Below, piece by piece: positions 7,906-15,747 of a stretch of 30,201 nucleotides of DNA. The DNA is from an uncultured Porphyromonadaceae bacterium (GTDB taxonomy: Bacteria > Bacteroidota > Bacteroidia > Bacteroidales > Muribaculaceae): positions 1 through 30,201 of the forward strand of contig URLF01000026.1 in the NCBI GenBank assembly GCA_900548705.1, read 5' to 3'. Position 1 is the stretch's first letter, and every line of letters begins with the position of its first letter. The notes below the pieces were generated by a model. It saw only the letters and a list, made by a program, of their open reading frames with translations, was not told where the DNA came from and searched no databases. The position numbers and the translations under genes are program-made.

Positions 7906-8011
7906 CGTCGAGTTCCAGATGGAATGGCGGTCAAAGATACGAAAAAGCCGCGAGACAGACAAAATTTAAGGAGTTATCGGTCGAGTTCGACTTCTTCCAT
8001 AAAATCAAAAA

Positions 8012-8245
8012 TTGAATGCGATGAAACAACAGTCAGAGACAATGGTCGAGAATGCGGTGAAGGTTCTCCTTAAGACCTTGCAACGTAATTTCGAAGATGC
8101 AGACAACGTTCTGGGTCGCTTCGAGGAGACTCACGATGACGAGGAGTGCCATTTCAATAGAAATTACCAAGCCCTCGTCGCCGGACATTTCCATCTTGGC
8201 AAAGCTATGGAGAAGATTAACCGCCAGTTAAACAAGAAACTATAA
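8012..8245 (+). CDS. Small phage early protein, unknown
   Basis: 77 aa from ATG 8012; the ATG at 8021 (MKQQSETMVENAV) is an equally good start. Helical and charged, with no recognised domain (central segment RNFEDADNVLGRFEETHDDE). First gene of the rightward early operon, about 107 nt after the early -7 box and 19 nt before the next gene. Confidence 0.6.
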   Translation: MNAMKQQSETMVENAVKVLLKTLQRNFEDADNVLGRFEETHDDEECHFNRNYQALVAGHFHLGKAMEKINRQLNKKL

Positions 8246-8264
8246 CCATACAACTGAAATCAAA

Positions 8265-8627
8265 ATGAAAAGATCCATCACCGTCACGGCCGAACAGAGC
8301 CGTAAGCTGGAGAAGATATTTGATTGCACCGACAGAATGGTGCGCAAGGCGTTGACCTTCAATTCGGACTCTCTGCTCGCCCGCAAGATAAGGATGGCGG
8401 CCCGCAAGATGGGCTGCAAAGCCCAGCTCATTGTAGCGGAGTCGGAGTGCTTTTATGACAGCGAGGGCAATATGATGCAGTCGTTCATCAACGGTGCCTC
8501 CATCAAGCTTGACAAGGCCACCGGCAAGGGGTATGTCATCCTCGACGACAATGTGGTCGCTGAGTATGATGATGTCAAGGTCGCCGACATTCCGGCGATA
8601 CAGCTTCGGGCAGCTTCAATGAGATAA
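8265..8627 (+). CDS. Small HTH-like early protein, Ner-like by position
   Basis: 120 aa. The N-terminal half reads as a helix-turn-helix: LEKIFDCTDRMVRKALTF followed by SDSLLARKIRMAARKMG, a pattern I associate with small Bacteroidota phage DNA-binding proteins. The C-terminal half (about residues 62-110) is beta-rich with no known motif. It lies between repressor and transposase, where phage Mu carries ner, so an early regulator role is inferred from position rather than from sequence identity. Confidence 0.6.
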   Translation: MKRSITVTAEQSRKLEKIFDCTDRMVRKALTFNSDSLLARKIRMAARKMGCKAQLIVAESECFYDSEGNMMQSFINGASIKLDKATGKGYVILDDNVVAEYDDVKVADIPAIQLRAASMR

Positions 8628-8638
8628 GTGTAAGGGAG

Positions 8639-10642
8639 ATGGAATATTACGGTAATAGACTTTGCATCTCGATGCGTGACCTTGTGGACGGCGGCATTAT
8701 GACCGAACCGAACTACAAGCAGCTCGCTTTTCGAGGCCGCTTTGACGTGGTCCGCAGGGGCGGCGGCGCAGCCGGGTGTTATGCATTGGTTGCCGTTGAC
8801 GGTTTACCCCAACGCTATAAAGACAAGGTCGAGGAAGTTTACCCCGGTGGCGCACAGGCTCGTCTTGAGGGATGGATCAAGAGCAACTACGAGGTCGACC
8901 AACAGGCCGTGGCCTTCTTTTTCTCCAAAGAGAAGTGCGGAGTGGCACTCCCGCGCGAGAAGTCCCAGGAATATATCACCAACGCCTCCGTGCTCAACAC
9001 CTGCATCAAGCTCTATGAGAGAGCGTCCACCGCTCAGAAATTGTTCGGGGGTAAGTATGATTGGAGCATGATGGCAGCTACCATCGAGGTTCTGCGCAAG
9101 CACTTCGGCCACACTCTTCCGGCATCGGCCCTGCGGTTCCGCAAAAAGGTCAACGATTACAAGACCAGCGGATATGCCTGTCTCATCAGCGGCAAGTTCG
9201 GCAACCAGTGCGCCCGGAAGGTCGACCATAAGACCGAGCGTCTCATCATTGGTATTGCAGTTCTCCCTAATAAGCCTTGGAACACCAATGTCCTCGAACT
9301 TTACAATTCTTTCGTTACCGGCGAACTTGACGTGTATGATCCGGAGTCCGGGGAACTGTTCAACCCGGAGGACTTTACTGACAAGAACGGTGAGCCTATG
9401 GTGCTGAGCGAGGCGACCATCACCAACTACCTCAACAAGCCCAAAAACAAGATTCTTATAGACAAGCAATTATTGAGTTACACGGCATTTTCACATGAGC
9501 TGGCACCGCATATGCACCGTCATCACGGCGAGTTTTCTCTGTCGAAGGTGTCATTCGATGACCGCGACCTTCCGCGCAAGCTCAAGGACACCCGGATTCG
9601 CCCGAAAGCATATTACGCCTACGATGTTACAAGCGGCAGCTGTATCGGCTACGCCTACAACCGCGCTAAGAACGTCGATCTCGTGGTGGATATGTTTCGC
9701 AATATGTTCCGACTGCTCGACCGTCAAGGCTGGGGTTGCCCTGCCGAGGTCGAGGTCGAGAACCACCTCATGAGCCAATGGCGAGACTCCTTCCTCCGGG
9801 CAGGTGTCATGTTCCCATTCGTAAGGTTCTGCGCCCCGATGAACTCGCAGGAGAAACACGCCGAACAGTTCAACGGTGCGAAAAAGCGCAGCATAGAGCA
9901 TCGCAACCATGTAGGAATCGGCAGGTTCTTCGCCAAGAGCAGACAGTACCGAACCGAAAGCAACAAGGTATTCGATGAGTTCAACAACACCTACGTCGAG
10001 AAGGAATACTACACTTGGGATGAGTTGATCGCTGACGATATGCACGACATCTACGAATACAACCATGCCCTGCATCCCAATCAGAAAAAGTACAAGGGCA
10101 TGACAAGGTGGGACGTACTTGTAGCCAACATCAACCCGACACTCCAACCCCTCGACAAAGCGACCATAGCCCGATATGTCGGCGAAAGAGTCGGCACCAC
10201 AATCCGGCGAAACTCATACTGCCGGGTGGCCGGAGCAGATTGGTGGCTGAGCAAGACCGAGGTCATCGAGCTGCTCGCCCCCAATGACTACAAGGTCGAG
10301 GCCTACTACCTCACTGACGAGGAGGGCAAGATCACCGATATGTTCATCTACCAAGGCGATATGTATATCGACCGTCTTGAGAACCTCGGTACTTACAACA
10401 CCGCCCGTGCCGAGCAGACCGAGGAGGACGAGAGAATCTTCACAGAGCAGCGAAAAAAGATCAGCCACTTCAACAAATATGTCGAAGACAACGCCATCGG
10501 GCGTGTGGGCGTAATAGAGCGCGAGACACGGCCTCAGACAATCGAGGTGGAAGAAGTTGTCGTCCCGGAGGCGGAAACGCGAGAAACGCAAGAATACGGC
10601 CTCAGTGAAGACTACGCCGCACGAGCCTTGCAAGACTTATAG
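8639..10642 (+). CDS. Mu A-like transposase, DDE/RNase H-fold integrase
   Basis: 667 aa, matching MuA (663). The N-terminal part has a MuA-type winged-helix feature (SMRDLVDGGIM...YKQLAFRGRF), then end-binding helical domains. The catalytic core aligns with MuA at IRPKAYYAYDVTSG (D329, equivalent to MuA D269), PAEVEVENHL (E374, at MuA D336) and KHAEQFNGAKKR (E409, at MuA E392). The middle acidic residue is therefore Glu, not Asp. A mu-transposase C-terminal beta-barrel follows (about residues 485-580) and then an acidic tail. It integrates the phage and replicates it by transposition with the MuB-like protein encoded 25 nt downstream. The start is preceded by AAGGGAG. The intact frame suggests a functional prophage. 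Confidence 0.95.
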   Translation: MEYYGNRLCISMRDLVDGGIMTEPNYKQLAFRGRFDVVRRGGGAAGCYALVAVDGLPQRYKDKVEEVYPGGAQARLEGWIKSNYEVDQQAVAFFFSKEKCGVALPREKSQEYITNASVLNTCIKLYERASTAQKLFGGKYDWSMMAATIEVLRKHFGHTLPASALRFRKKVNDYKTSGYACLISGKFGNQCARKVDHKTERLIIGIAVLPNKPWNTNVLELYNSFVTGELDVYDPESGELFNPEDFTDKNGEPMVLSEATITNYLNKPKNKILIDKQLLSYTAFSHELAPHMHRHHGEFSLSKVSFDDRDLPRKLKDTRIRPKAYYAYDVTSGSCIGYAYNRAKNVDLVVDMFRNMFRLLDRQGWGCPAEVEVENHLMSQWRDSFLRAGVMFPFVRFCAPMNSQEKHAEQFNGAKKRSIEHRNHVGIGRFFAKSRQYRTESNKVFDEFNNTYVEKEYYTWDELIADDMHDIYEYNHALHPNQKKYKGMTRWDVLVANINPTLQPLDKATIARYVGERVGTTIRRNSYCRVAGADWWLSKTEVIELLAPNDYKVEAYYLTDEEGKITDMFIYQGDMYIDRLENLGTYNTARAEQTEEDERIFTEQRKKISHFNKYVEDNAIGRVGVIERETRPQTIEVEEVVVPEAETRETQEYGLSEDYAARALQDL

Positions 10643-10667
10643 AACGAAATTATAACACTGTTAGAAT

Positions 10668-11540
10668 ATGATTACAACAGACGTCAAAAACAAAATCCTC
10701 GCCGCAATCAAGGCGAACCGCGCCAACTATCCGAGTGACGCGAAACACGCCGCTTCCCTCGGCATCACTACCTCGGTTTACAGCGCGGTCAAAAACGGGC
10801 AGACCGACCGTGTTCTGAGTGATGCCAACTGGATAAGTATCGCCCGTAAGCTCGGAGTAAGCCTCCGGGGTGAAATCGAATGGAAGGTCGCCAAGACTCC
10901 GACCTTCATGTTCATCACGGCGCAGTTGGAGGCCTGTCAGTCGAGCGGCATCAGCGCAATCCTCTGTGACCTGCCCAATATCGGCAAGACCTTCACGGCC
11001 CGGCACTATGTCAAGACCCACCCCAACGCCATATACATCGACTGCTCACAGGTGAAGACCAAGCTCAAGCTCGTGCGCAAAATTGCCGCCGAGTTCGGTG
11101 TCGATAGCAAAGGCCGGTACTCGGATGTGTATGAAGACCTCGTTTACTACCTTGGCTCCATCGACTGTCCCCTCATCATTCTTGACGAGGCCGGAGACCT
11201 TCAGTATGAAGCCTTTCTCGAACTCAAGGCATTGTGGAACGCCACCGAGAGATGCTGCGCATGGTACATGATGGGAGCAGACGGTCTCAAGGAGAAAATC
11301 AACCGCTCCATCGAGTGCAAGAAGGTCGGCTACACCGAGATGCTCAGTCGCTATGGTGATCGCTACAGCAAGGTTACGCCGGACGACAACAAAGAGCGCA
11401 CCAAGTTCCTCATCGAACAGGCGCGGATCGTTGCCAAGCTCAATGCGCCGGAAGGTGCCGATGCCGGGGAAATTGCCCGGAGAAGCGGCGGAGGTCTGCG
11501 CCGAGTATATACCGAAATCGAAAAACTCAAAAGGCAATAA
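10668..11540 (+). CDS. Mu B-like AAA+ ATPase, target-DNA delivery
   Basis: 290 aa (MuB is 312). Residues about 1-70 contain a helix-turn-helix (AKHAASLGITTSVYSAVKNG), as in MuB. The ATPase has a degenerate Walker A CDLPNIGKTF (about 100-109; the first Gly is replaced, Gly-Lys-Thr kept), a Walker B LIILDEAGDL (169-178) and a C-terminal AAA lid. The MuB role is to coat target DNA in the ATP state, attract and stimulate the transposase, and give target immunity. It follows the transposase in the same operon, as in Mu, and overlaps the next start by one base (TAATG). Confidence 0.92.
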   Translation: MITTDVKNKILAAIKANRANYPSDAKHAASLGITTSVYSAVKNGQTDRVLSDANWISIARKLGVSLRGEIEWKVAKTPTFMFITAQLEACQSSGISAILCDLPNIGKTFTARHYVKTHPNAIYIDCSQVKTKLKLVRKIAAEFGVDSKGRYSDVYEDLVYYLGSIDCPLIILDEAGDLQYEAFLELKALWNATERCCAWYMMGADGLKEKINRSIECKKVGYTEMLSRYGDRYSKVTPDDNKERTKFLIEQARIVAKLNAPEGADAGEIARRSGGGLRRVYTEIEKLKRQ

Positions 11541-11812
11541 TGGATTTCAAAATAAAAGTCACGTTTGCGGACGGTAGCCGGAGAATACTTAAAGATCCGT
11601 CAGAGTTGACAAAAGCGAACAAGCGGAGAGAGATTCGCGTGGTCTTTCAGGACGGCAAATACATCGACCTTCATTTAGGTCGCGTATGCCCCAAGTTGGG
11701 CATCGTAAAGGTCAACACCTTCGGACTTTTGCCTGAAGGTATCAAGTTAGGAAAAATCATGGGATGGTGCTATAAGTTCCCCCATAAAACCTCAAAACGT
11801 AAAAAAATATGA
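11540..11812 (+). CDS. Small basic phage protein, unknown
   Basis: 90 aa, translationally coupled to the MuB-like gene (TAATG at 11538-11542). Beta-rich N-terminus (KIKVTFADGSRRIL, IRVVFQDGKYIDLHLG), a basic C-terminal end PHKTSKRKKI, no known domain. Codons look more AT-rich than in the MuB-like gene. Overlaps the next gene by 4 nt (ATGA). Confidence 0.65.
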   Translation: MDFKIKVTFADGSRRILKDPSELTKANKRREIRVVFQDGKYIDLHLGRVCPKLGIVKVNTFGLLPEGIKLGKIMGWCYKFPHKTSKRKKI

Positions 11813-12039
11813 CAGTGCTTGAACAACAATATATGAATTCGGTGATCAGTATCAATCGAATGATGCGCAAGGCGCAGGATGCTGAACCCGATTGGGAACA
11901 GCGTCGATATGAGATAGCGTTTGCTGTCTATATGGAACGCAGAAAACTCTTGACATCAAGAGAGGATGATGTTAAGGACGCTGTAGCAGAGGCAGATTTG
12001 CTTATTGCGGAACTGAAAAAGACTCAAGAGAAGAAGTAA
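11809..12039 (+). CDS. Small helical phage protein, unknown
   Basis: 76 aa, almost entirely predicted helix with heptad-like charge (RRYEIAFAVYMERRKLL, DDVKDAVAEADLLIAELKK), possibly coiled coil. The start overlaps the previous stop by 4 nt and it ends 2 nt before the RecA-fold ATPase, so it is within the early operon. No function can be inferred. Confidence 0.65.
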   Translation: MTVLEQQYMNSVISINRMMRKAQDAEPDWEQRRYEIAFAVYMERRKLLTSREDDVKDAVAEADLLIAELKKTQEKK

Positions 12040-12041
12040 CG

Positions 12042-12668
12042 ATGGCCAAGCGAGCATATAGTCCGAAAGAGGTTCTTGCCAAGACCTATAAAACCTTGCC
12101 GTGGGGTGAGAGGTGGAGCCGACCATTTGGTTTCCCGACCACCAACGAGGCATGGTTCATCAGCGGCGCGTCCGCATCCGGCAAGAGTAGCTTTGTGATG
12201 CAGCTCGCCAAGGAACTCTGCAACTACGGAATGACACTCTACTGTTCCTTCGAGGAAGGTGTGAGCCAATCTTTCAAGGAGCGTGTCGAGCGATTCAAGA
12301 TGGGCGATGTGCAAGGTCGGTTCCGGGTTGCAACGAGCGATACCTATGATGAGCTTATAGAGCGACTTGCCAAACCCAAGAGTCCTCATTTTGTGATTGT
12401 GGACAGCTTTCAGGTGGCAGGGTGGACATACGACCAAGCAAAGCAGCTGATAGACCGTTTCCCGGCAAAGAGTTTCATCTTCATCTCGCAGGAACACAAA
12501 GGTCAGCCAATGGGCAAAGCCGCCGTGCGCCTCCGCTACATAGCCGGAATCAAAGTCCGGGTGGTAGGTTATAAGGCATTTTGCCAAGGACGATTCACCG
12601 AAGACCCCGGCAGCTATTATGTGGTGTGGGAAGAAGGCATTTTAAGGACCTCAAACAATCTCGGATAA
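12042..12668 (+). CDS. RecA-fold P-loop ATPase
   Basis: 208 aa. Walker A GASASGKSSF (about residues 42-51), YCSFEEG (the catalytic-Glu strand typical of RecA/RadA/DnaB), Walker B HFVIVDSF (about 113-120), and IFISQEHKG (sensor-like segment). It reads as a compact single-domain RecA/RadA-type ATPase. Such genes recur in Bacteroidota Mu-like phages; I infer a replication or recombination accessory role without direct proof. The stop overlaps the next ATG by one base. Confidence 0.8.
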   Translation: MAKRAYSPKEVLAKTYKTLPWGERWSRPFGFPTTNEAWFISGASASGKSSFVMQLAKELCNYGMTLYCSFEEGVSQSFKERVERFKMGDVQGRFRVATSDTYDELIERLAKPKSPHFVIVDSFQVAGWTYDQAKQLIDRFPAKSFIFISQEHKGQPMGKAAVRLRYIAGIKVRVVGYKAFCQGRFTEDPGSYYVVWEEGILRTSNNLG

Positions 12669-12886
12669 TGAGTAAGAAAAGTGAAATAATAATGCTTGAG
12701 CCGGAGGGACGCATTCGCAAGGAGGGATTCAGCTCCCGGCCAATGACCTGTCCTTATTGCCACGGCAGAGGATACTTCCCACCCACAAAGCATCAGCCTT
12801 GGGAGACGATGTGTCCCGACTGTGAGGGGTCCGGCGAAGTCATAGCCTTGGTGACGATAGATTGGAAACCGAATAACACCAACTGA
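12668..12886 (+). CDS. DnaJ-type zinc-finger mini-protein (first of two)
   Basis: 72 aa from the ATG overlapping the previous stop (TAATG at 12666-12670). Two CxxCxGxG motifs, CPYCHGRG and CPDCEGSG, are separated by about 18 residues and make one zinc-binding module like half of the DnaJ cysteine-rich domain. J domain and substrate domain are absent. A second protein of the same design lies at 14472-14675. The partner is unknown. Confidence 0.8.
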   Translation: MSKKSEIIMLEPEGRIRKEGFSSRPMTCPYCHGRGYFPPTKHQPWETMCPDCEGSGEVIALVTIDWKPNNTN

Positions 12887-12887
12887 T

Positions 12888-13064
12888 ATGGAAGACAAGA
12901 TTGAAATCGGCGACATTGTCGAAGTGACAGGCGGAGACAGGGGCTATGTGGCGGCCATCAGGGACTATGGCACCCATATGGTGTACTTCATTGAGACGGG
13001 ACAACTCCTGAAACTCCCGGTAAAGAGAGAGTGGATCAAGCTTATTCAAAAACAACCCGAATAA
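12888..13064 (+). CDS. 58-aa KOW/SH3-like small protein
   Basis: ATG at 12888 immediately after the zinc-finger gene; 58 codons to TAA at 13062-13064. It starts MEDKIEIGDIVEVTGGDRGYV, a pattern of beta-strand, Gly and turn seen in KOW or SH3-like barrels, and ends REWIKLIQKQPE. It fills an otherwise empty gap in the operon with good spacing, so it is probably real. Function unknown. Confidence 0.7.
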   Translation: MEDKIEIGDIVEVTGGDRGYVAAIRDYGTHMVYFIETGQLLKLPVKREWIKLIQKQPE

Positions 13065-13076
13065 ACAATAAATAAA

Positions 13077-13295
13077 ATGGCACAAAACATCAATCAGGTC
13101 TTTCGTCAGTTAGGACGAACCGAAAAAGCCCAATTCATCGAGGCTCATCTTGAGCTTGCCTCTGAACGGGCAATCGCAGATTATGTGGGCACATATTTCT
13201 TAGGAGTGGCAAAGCACCTCCCTGAGGAGACTCTGATGGCAATGCTTCAATACAAACAGGAACAGACCAAAGACAATGAAGCAGCAGGTGAGTAA
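13077..13295 (+). CDS. Small helical phage protein, unknown
   Basis: 72 aa, starting 12 nt after the preceding stop behind the A-rich leader AATAAATAAA, a typical Bacteroidota ribosome-entry context. All-helical prediction (AQFIEAHLELASERAIADYVG, then ETLMAMLQYKQEQ). Its 3' end overlaps the next start by 20 nt. No domain recognised. Confidence 0.65.
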   Translation: MAQNINQVFRQLGRTEKAQFIEAHLELASERAIADYVGTYFLGVAKHLPEETLMAMLQYKQEQTKDNEAAGE

Positions 13296-13749
13296 CTTCG
13301 GTCGGTTCTACACCGCGATACGGGAGATGAACCCCATCGGAGACCGTGACGAGGTCAAGCGCAGCCTCGTGCTTCAGTACACGGATGGCCGCACCGAGAG
13401 CCTGAGGGAGATGACCCGGGCGGAATACGACCGATGCTGCGCCGACCTGGAGCGCGGAACCGGAGGCCGGGAGAAGCTCCGCAAGGAGCGCAGCGCGACA
13501 CTCCACCTGATGCAGCGCATGGGGGTCGACACCTCGGACTGGGAACGCGTCAACGCCCTGTGCCGCGACCCGAGAATCGCGGGCAAAGAGTTCCGCCGCA
13601 TCACCGACAACGAACATCCCGGGCTCCGGGCCAGACTCCGCGCGATAGGGCGAAAGGGAGGGTTCCGGGGACAGCCCGGACGGCAGGAGGCCCCGCAACA
13701 ACCAGCCGGGACAATGACCGTCAGGGTCAGTCCGGTCGGACAGGCATGA
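13276..13749 (+). CDS. GemA/gp16-like (DUF1018-type) protein, tentative
   Basis: 157 aa overlapping the previous gene by 20 nt. The pattern NFGRFYTAIREM, VLQYTDGRTESLREMT, LHLMQRMGVDTSDWERVN and DPRIAGKEFRRIT resembles GemA/gp16-type regulatory proteins of Mu-like phages from Bacteroidota, recalled from memory. In Mu, GemA alters host gene expression and supercoiling. The C-terminal tail (after about 125) is Gly/Gln/Pro-rich and likely disordered. Base composition becomes clearly more GC-rich from here to 15490. Confidence 0.55.
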   Translation: MKQQVSNFGRFYTAIREMNPIGDRDEVKRSLVLQYTDGRTESLREMTRAEYDRCCADLERGTGGREKLRKERSATLHLMQRMGVDTSDWERVNALCRDPRIAGKEFRRITDNEHPGLRARLRAIGRKGGFRGQPGRQEAPQQPAGTMTVRVSPVGQA

Positions 13750-13802
13750 GCGCCAATGACACAAACGACATACGACACAAACCATAAAAACAAAGAGACG
13801 AT

Positions 13803-14456
13803 ATGGAACAGGTAGAAATGACCGCCTTGGAGCGGGAAGAGTACGAGGCCTTCAAGGCCGAGCGTGAGAAGAAGCGCCGGGAGCAGCAACGCAAGGAGCA
13901 GCTGCGCCAGTACGCGGAGATGGTCGACGAGGAGGTGGCGACCACCATCCCCCAGCTCCGCGAGGTGAGCGACATGCTGAGGCAGGTCAAGGAGACCGTG
14001 TTCGGCAACTTCAAGACCATCCTGGCCATGAAGGCGGAGATAACAGGCGTGAGGACCGACAGCCAGTTCAGCCACACGTTCACCAACTCCGACGGCACAT
14101 TCAGGCTCATCCTGGGGGTGAACACGCTGGACGGTTACCGCGACACCGTAGAGGACGGCATAGCGATGGTCAAGGGCTACATCGAGAGCCAGGCCAGGGA
14201 TGACGCCACCAAGGCCCTGGTCAACGCCGTGCTGCGCCTACTCAGCCGCGACAGCCAGGGCAACATCAAGGCCAGCCGGGTGCTGCAGCTGCGCAAGATG
14301 GCGGAGGAGAGCGGCGACGAGCGGTTCCTTGAGGGAGTCCGCATCATAGAGGCCTCCTACCAGCCCACCGTCAGCAAGAAGTTCATCCGCGCCCAGTACA
14401 AGGACGACGAAGGCGCCTGGCGGCCGATACCGCTGGGAATGACAGACGTAAACTGA
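13803..14456 (+). CDS. DUF3164-family Mu-like phage protein
   Basis: 217 aa. A long N-terminal charged helix (about residues 8-50, coiled coil) is followed by the conserved DUF3164 core with FGNFKTILAMKAEITGVR, SHTFTNSDGTFRLILG, DDATKALVNAVLRLLSRDSQGNIKASRV and a C-terminal FIRAQYKDDEGAWRPIPLGM. The family is common in the early region of Mu-like phages; members are sometimes mislabelled as sulfate transporters. No biochemical role is established that I know of. Confidence 0.85.
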   Translation: MEQVEMTALEREEYEAFKAEREKKRREQQRKEQLRQYAEMVDEEVATTIPQLREVSDMLRQVKETVFGNFKTILAMKAEITGVRTDSQFSHTFTNSDGTFRLILGVNTLDGYRDTVEDGIAMVKGYIESQARDDATKALVNAVLRLLSRDSQGNIKASRVLQLRKMAEESGDERFLEGVRIIEASYQPTVSKKFIRAQYKDDEGAWRPIPLGMTDVN

Positions 14457-14471
14457 AAAAAACACGACACC

Positions 14472-14675
14472 ATGATCAGAGAGATAACAAGACCACCGAA
14501 AATCGCGCTGTGCCGCCATTGCCACGGCACCGGCGCGGTGCCCGGGGACGAGCCCGGGGAGACCCATGTGTGCCTCCAGTGCGAGGGTAGCGGCCGTGTG
14601 ACCGTGAGCTGCGAGATGACCCTCGACATCAGGCCGTACAAACCAAGACACAAGGATCCACCAAGAATCATCTGA
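14472..14675 (+). CDS. DnaJ-type zinc-finger mini-protein (second of two)
   Basis: 67 aa. CRHCHGTG and CLQCEGSG form one zinc module, the same architecture as the protein at 12668-12886, but the flanks differ (ITRPPKIAL before, MTLDIRPYKPRHKDPPRII after). Either an old duplication or independent acquisition. Six nt separate it from the next start. Confidence 0.8.
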   Translation: MIREITRPPKIALCRHCHGTGAVPGDEPGETHVCLQCEGSGRVTVSCEMTLDIRPYKPRHKDPPRII

Positions 14676-14681
14676 CGCACG

Positions 14682-14939
14682 ATGGCGGAAAAGCGCGGAA
14701 TGTCATACAGGAAGCGCGTCGAGGAGATAAACCGGATATATGACCGCTACGCCCGCAGCGGGCTGAGCAACCGCGAGATTTGGCGCAGGTACATATATCC
14801 GGCCTACTGGATCAGCGAACGCACCTTCTACAACATCATGAACGCCACGGCGGGGCCTGAGGGCCCGGTCGTGGCGTCTGACGCGCCAAGCCTGTTCGAC
14901 ATACTCGATGACGAATCAGACAAAACAGAAACGACATGA
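14682..14939 (+). CDS. Small HTH-like phage protein, unknown
   Basis: 85 aa. RVEEINRIYDRYARSGLSNREIWRRYIYP then ISERTFYNIMNA has the spacing of a helix-turn-helix in which ISERTFYNIM would be the recognition helix; an acidic tail SLFDILDDESDKTETT follows. Such a fold appears in Bacteroidota Mu-like early regions. The DNA-binding role is inferred. It overlaps the virion morphogenesis gene by 4 nt (ATGA). Confidence 0.6.
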   Translation: MAEKRGMSYRKRVEEINRIYDRYARSGLSNREIWRRYIYPAYWISERTFYNIMNATAGPEGPVVASDAPSLFDILDDESDKTETT

Positions 14940-15499
14940 CAGACATAAGCATGCAGATTCGTGAAGTGTTCCGCCGCATACTCAAGGACATAGCGGTCGA
15001 TGTCAAGGATGAGTTCGACCGGAACTTCGAGCGGCAGGCCTTCTTCTCACAGGCGTGGCAGAGGCGCACAAGCCCCACGCGTCCCGGCGGCCACATCCTC
15101 GTCGACACCGGAGACCTGAAAAAAAGCATCCGCAGCGAGGTCCGCGAGAACAGTGTGGTGTTCGTCTCCGACCATCCAGCGGCAGCCATCCACAACGAGG
15201 GGGGCGAGATAGTGGTGACCCAGAGGATGAAGAGGTTCTTCTGGTGGAAATACCGCCTGGCCACCGGGGCATTCGGCCGCAAGAAGGACGGTTCCCTGCG
15301 GAATGACAAGCGCAACCGTCAACTCACGGACGAGGCCCTGTTCTGGAAAGCGATGGCGCTCAAGAAGCCCGGGAGCAAAATCAGGATACCGCAGCGCCGG
15401 TTCCTGGGGAACGCCCCGGAGGTGGAGGCCGCTGTCCGCCGGATAATCGAGGACAACCTCACCGAATACGTCAACAATATAGACTTCAACATCAAATGA
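14936..15499 (+). CDS. Phage virion morphogenesis / tail-completion protein (Mu gpG-like)
   Basis: 187 aa. Markers: LVDTGDLKKSIRSEV, AAIHNEGGEIVV, MKRFFWWKY and the C-terminal IPQRRFLG, the pattern of the phage virion morphogenesis family (Mu gpG, P2 gpS, related to HK97 gp10 tail completion). It acts in building the head-tail connection or tail shaft. Here it is at the end of the early-type + strand operon rather than beside the capsid genes, which are transcribed from another control region. Confidence 0.88.
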   Translation: MTDISMQIREVFRRILKDIAVDVKDEFDRNFERQAFFSQAWQRRTSPTRPGGHILVDTGDLKKSIRSEVRENSVVFVSDHPAAAIHNEGGEIVVTQRMKRFFWWKYRLATGAFGRKKDGSLRNDKRNRQLTDEALFWKAMALKKPGSKIRIPQRRFLGNAPEVEAAVRRIIEDNLTEYVNNIDFNIK

Positions 15500-15747
15500 A
15501 AACCCTGACAATAAAAATTCCGACCTCATTCAAGGAATGGAAAAACTGGGTCACTGAACGAGCGAAAAGTCGCAGACGCCACAATGAAGATGTTCTGTGG
15601 GACTTTGCGCAGGCGATCTCAGAAGAAGCTTTCTCAAATTATTGGAAAAATGACGTGTCAGAAATAATGAAAAAGGATATATTCCGTTTGGGCGGCAATT
15701 CCAAACTTACCAAGTTATACTTTGAAGCTAAAAATAAATTGAAATGA
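15496..15747 (+). CDS. AT-rich small protein, unknown
   Basis: 83 aa, overlapping both neighbours by 4 nt, so translationally coupled. Lys/Trp/Phe-rich (KIPTSFKEWKNWVTERAK, SNYWKNDVSEIMKKDIF) and visibly more AT-rich than the genes on each side, suggesting later insertion into the operon. No domain recognised. Confidence 0.6.
   Translation: MKTLTIKIPTSFKEWKNWVTERAKSRRRHNEDVLWDFAQAISEEAFSNYWKNDVSEIMKKDIFRLGGNSKLTKLYFEAKNKLK

Noticed and set aside
7635..8015. + strand ORF of 126 aa across the repressor start
   Set aside because: Mostly antisense to the repressor and runs through the operator region; no protein-like features.
8804..10147. Long minus-strand ORFs (8804-9469, 9551-10147) across the transposase
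   Set aside because: They lie antisense to an intact 667-aa transposase with clear motifs, have no domain pattern and no start context; shadows of codon bias.
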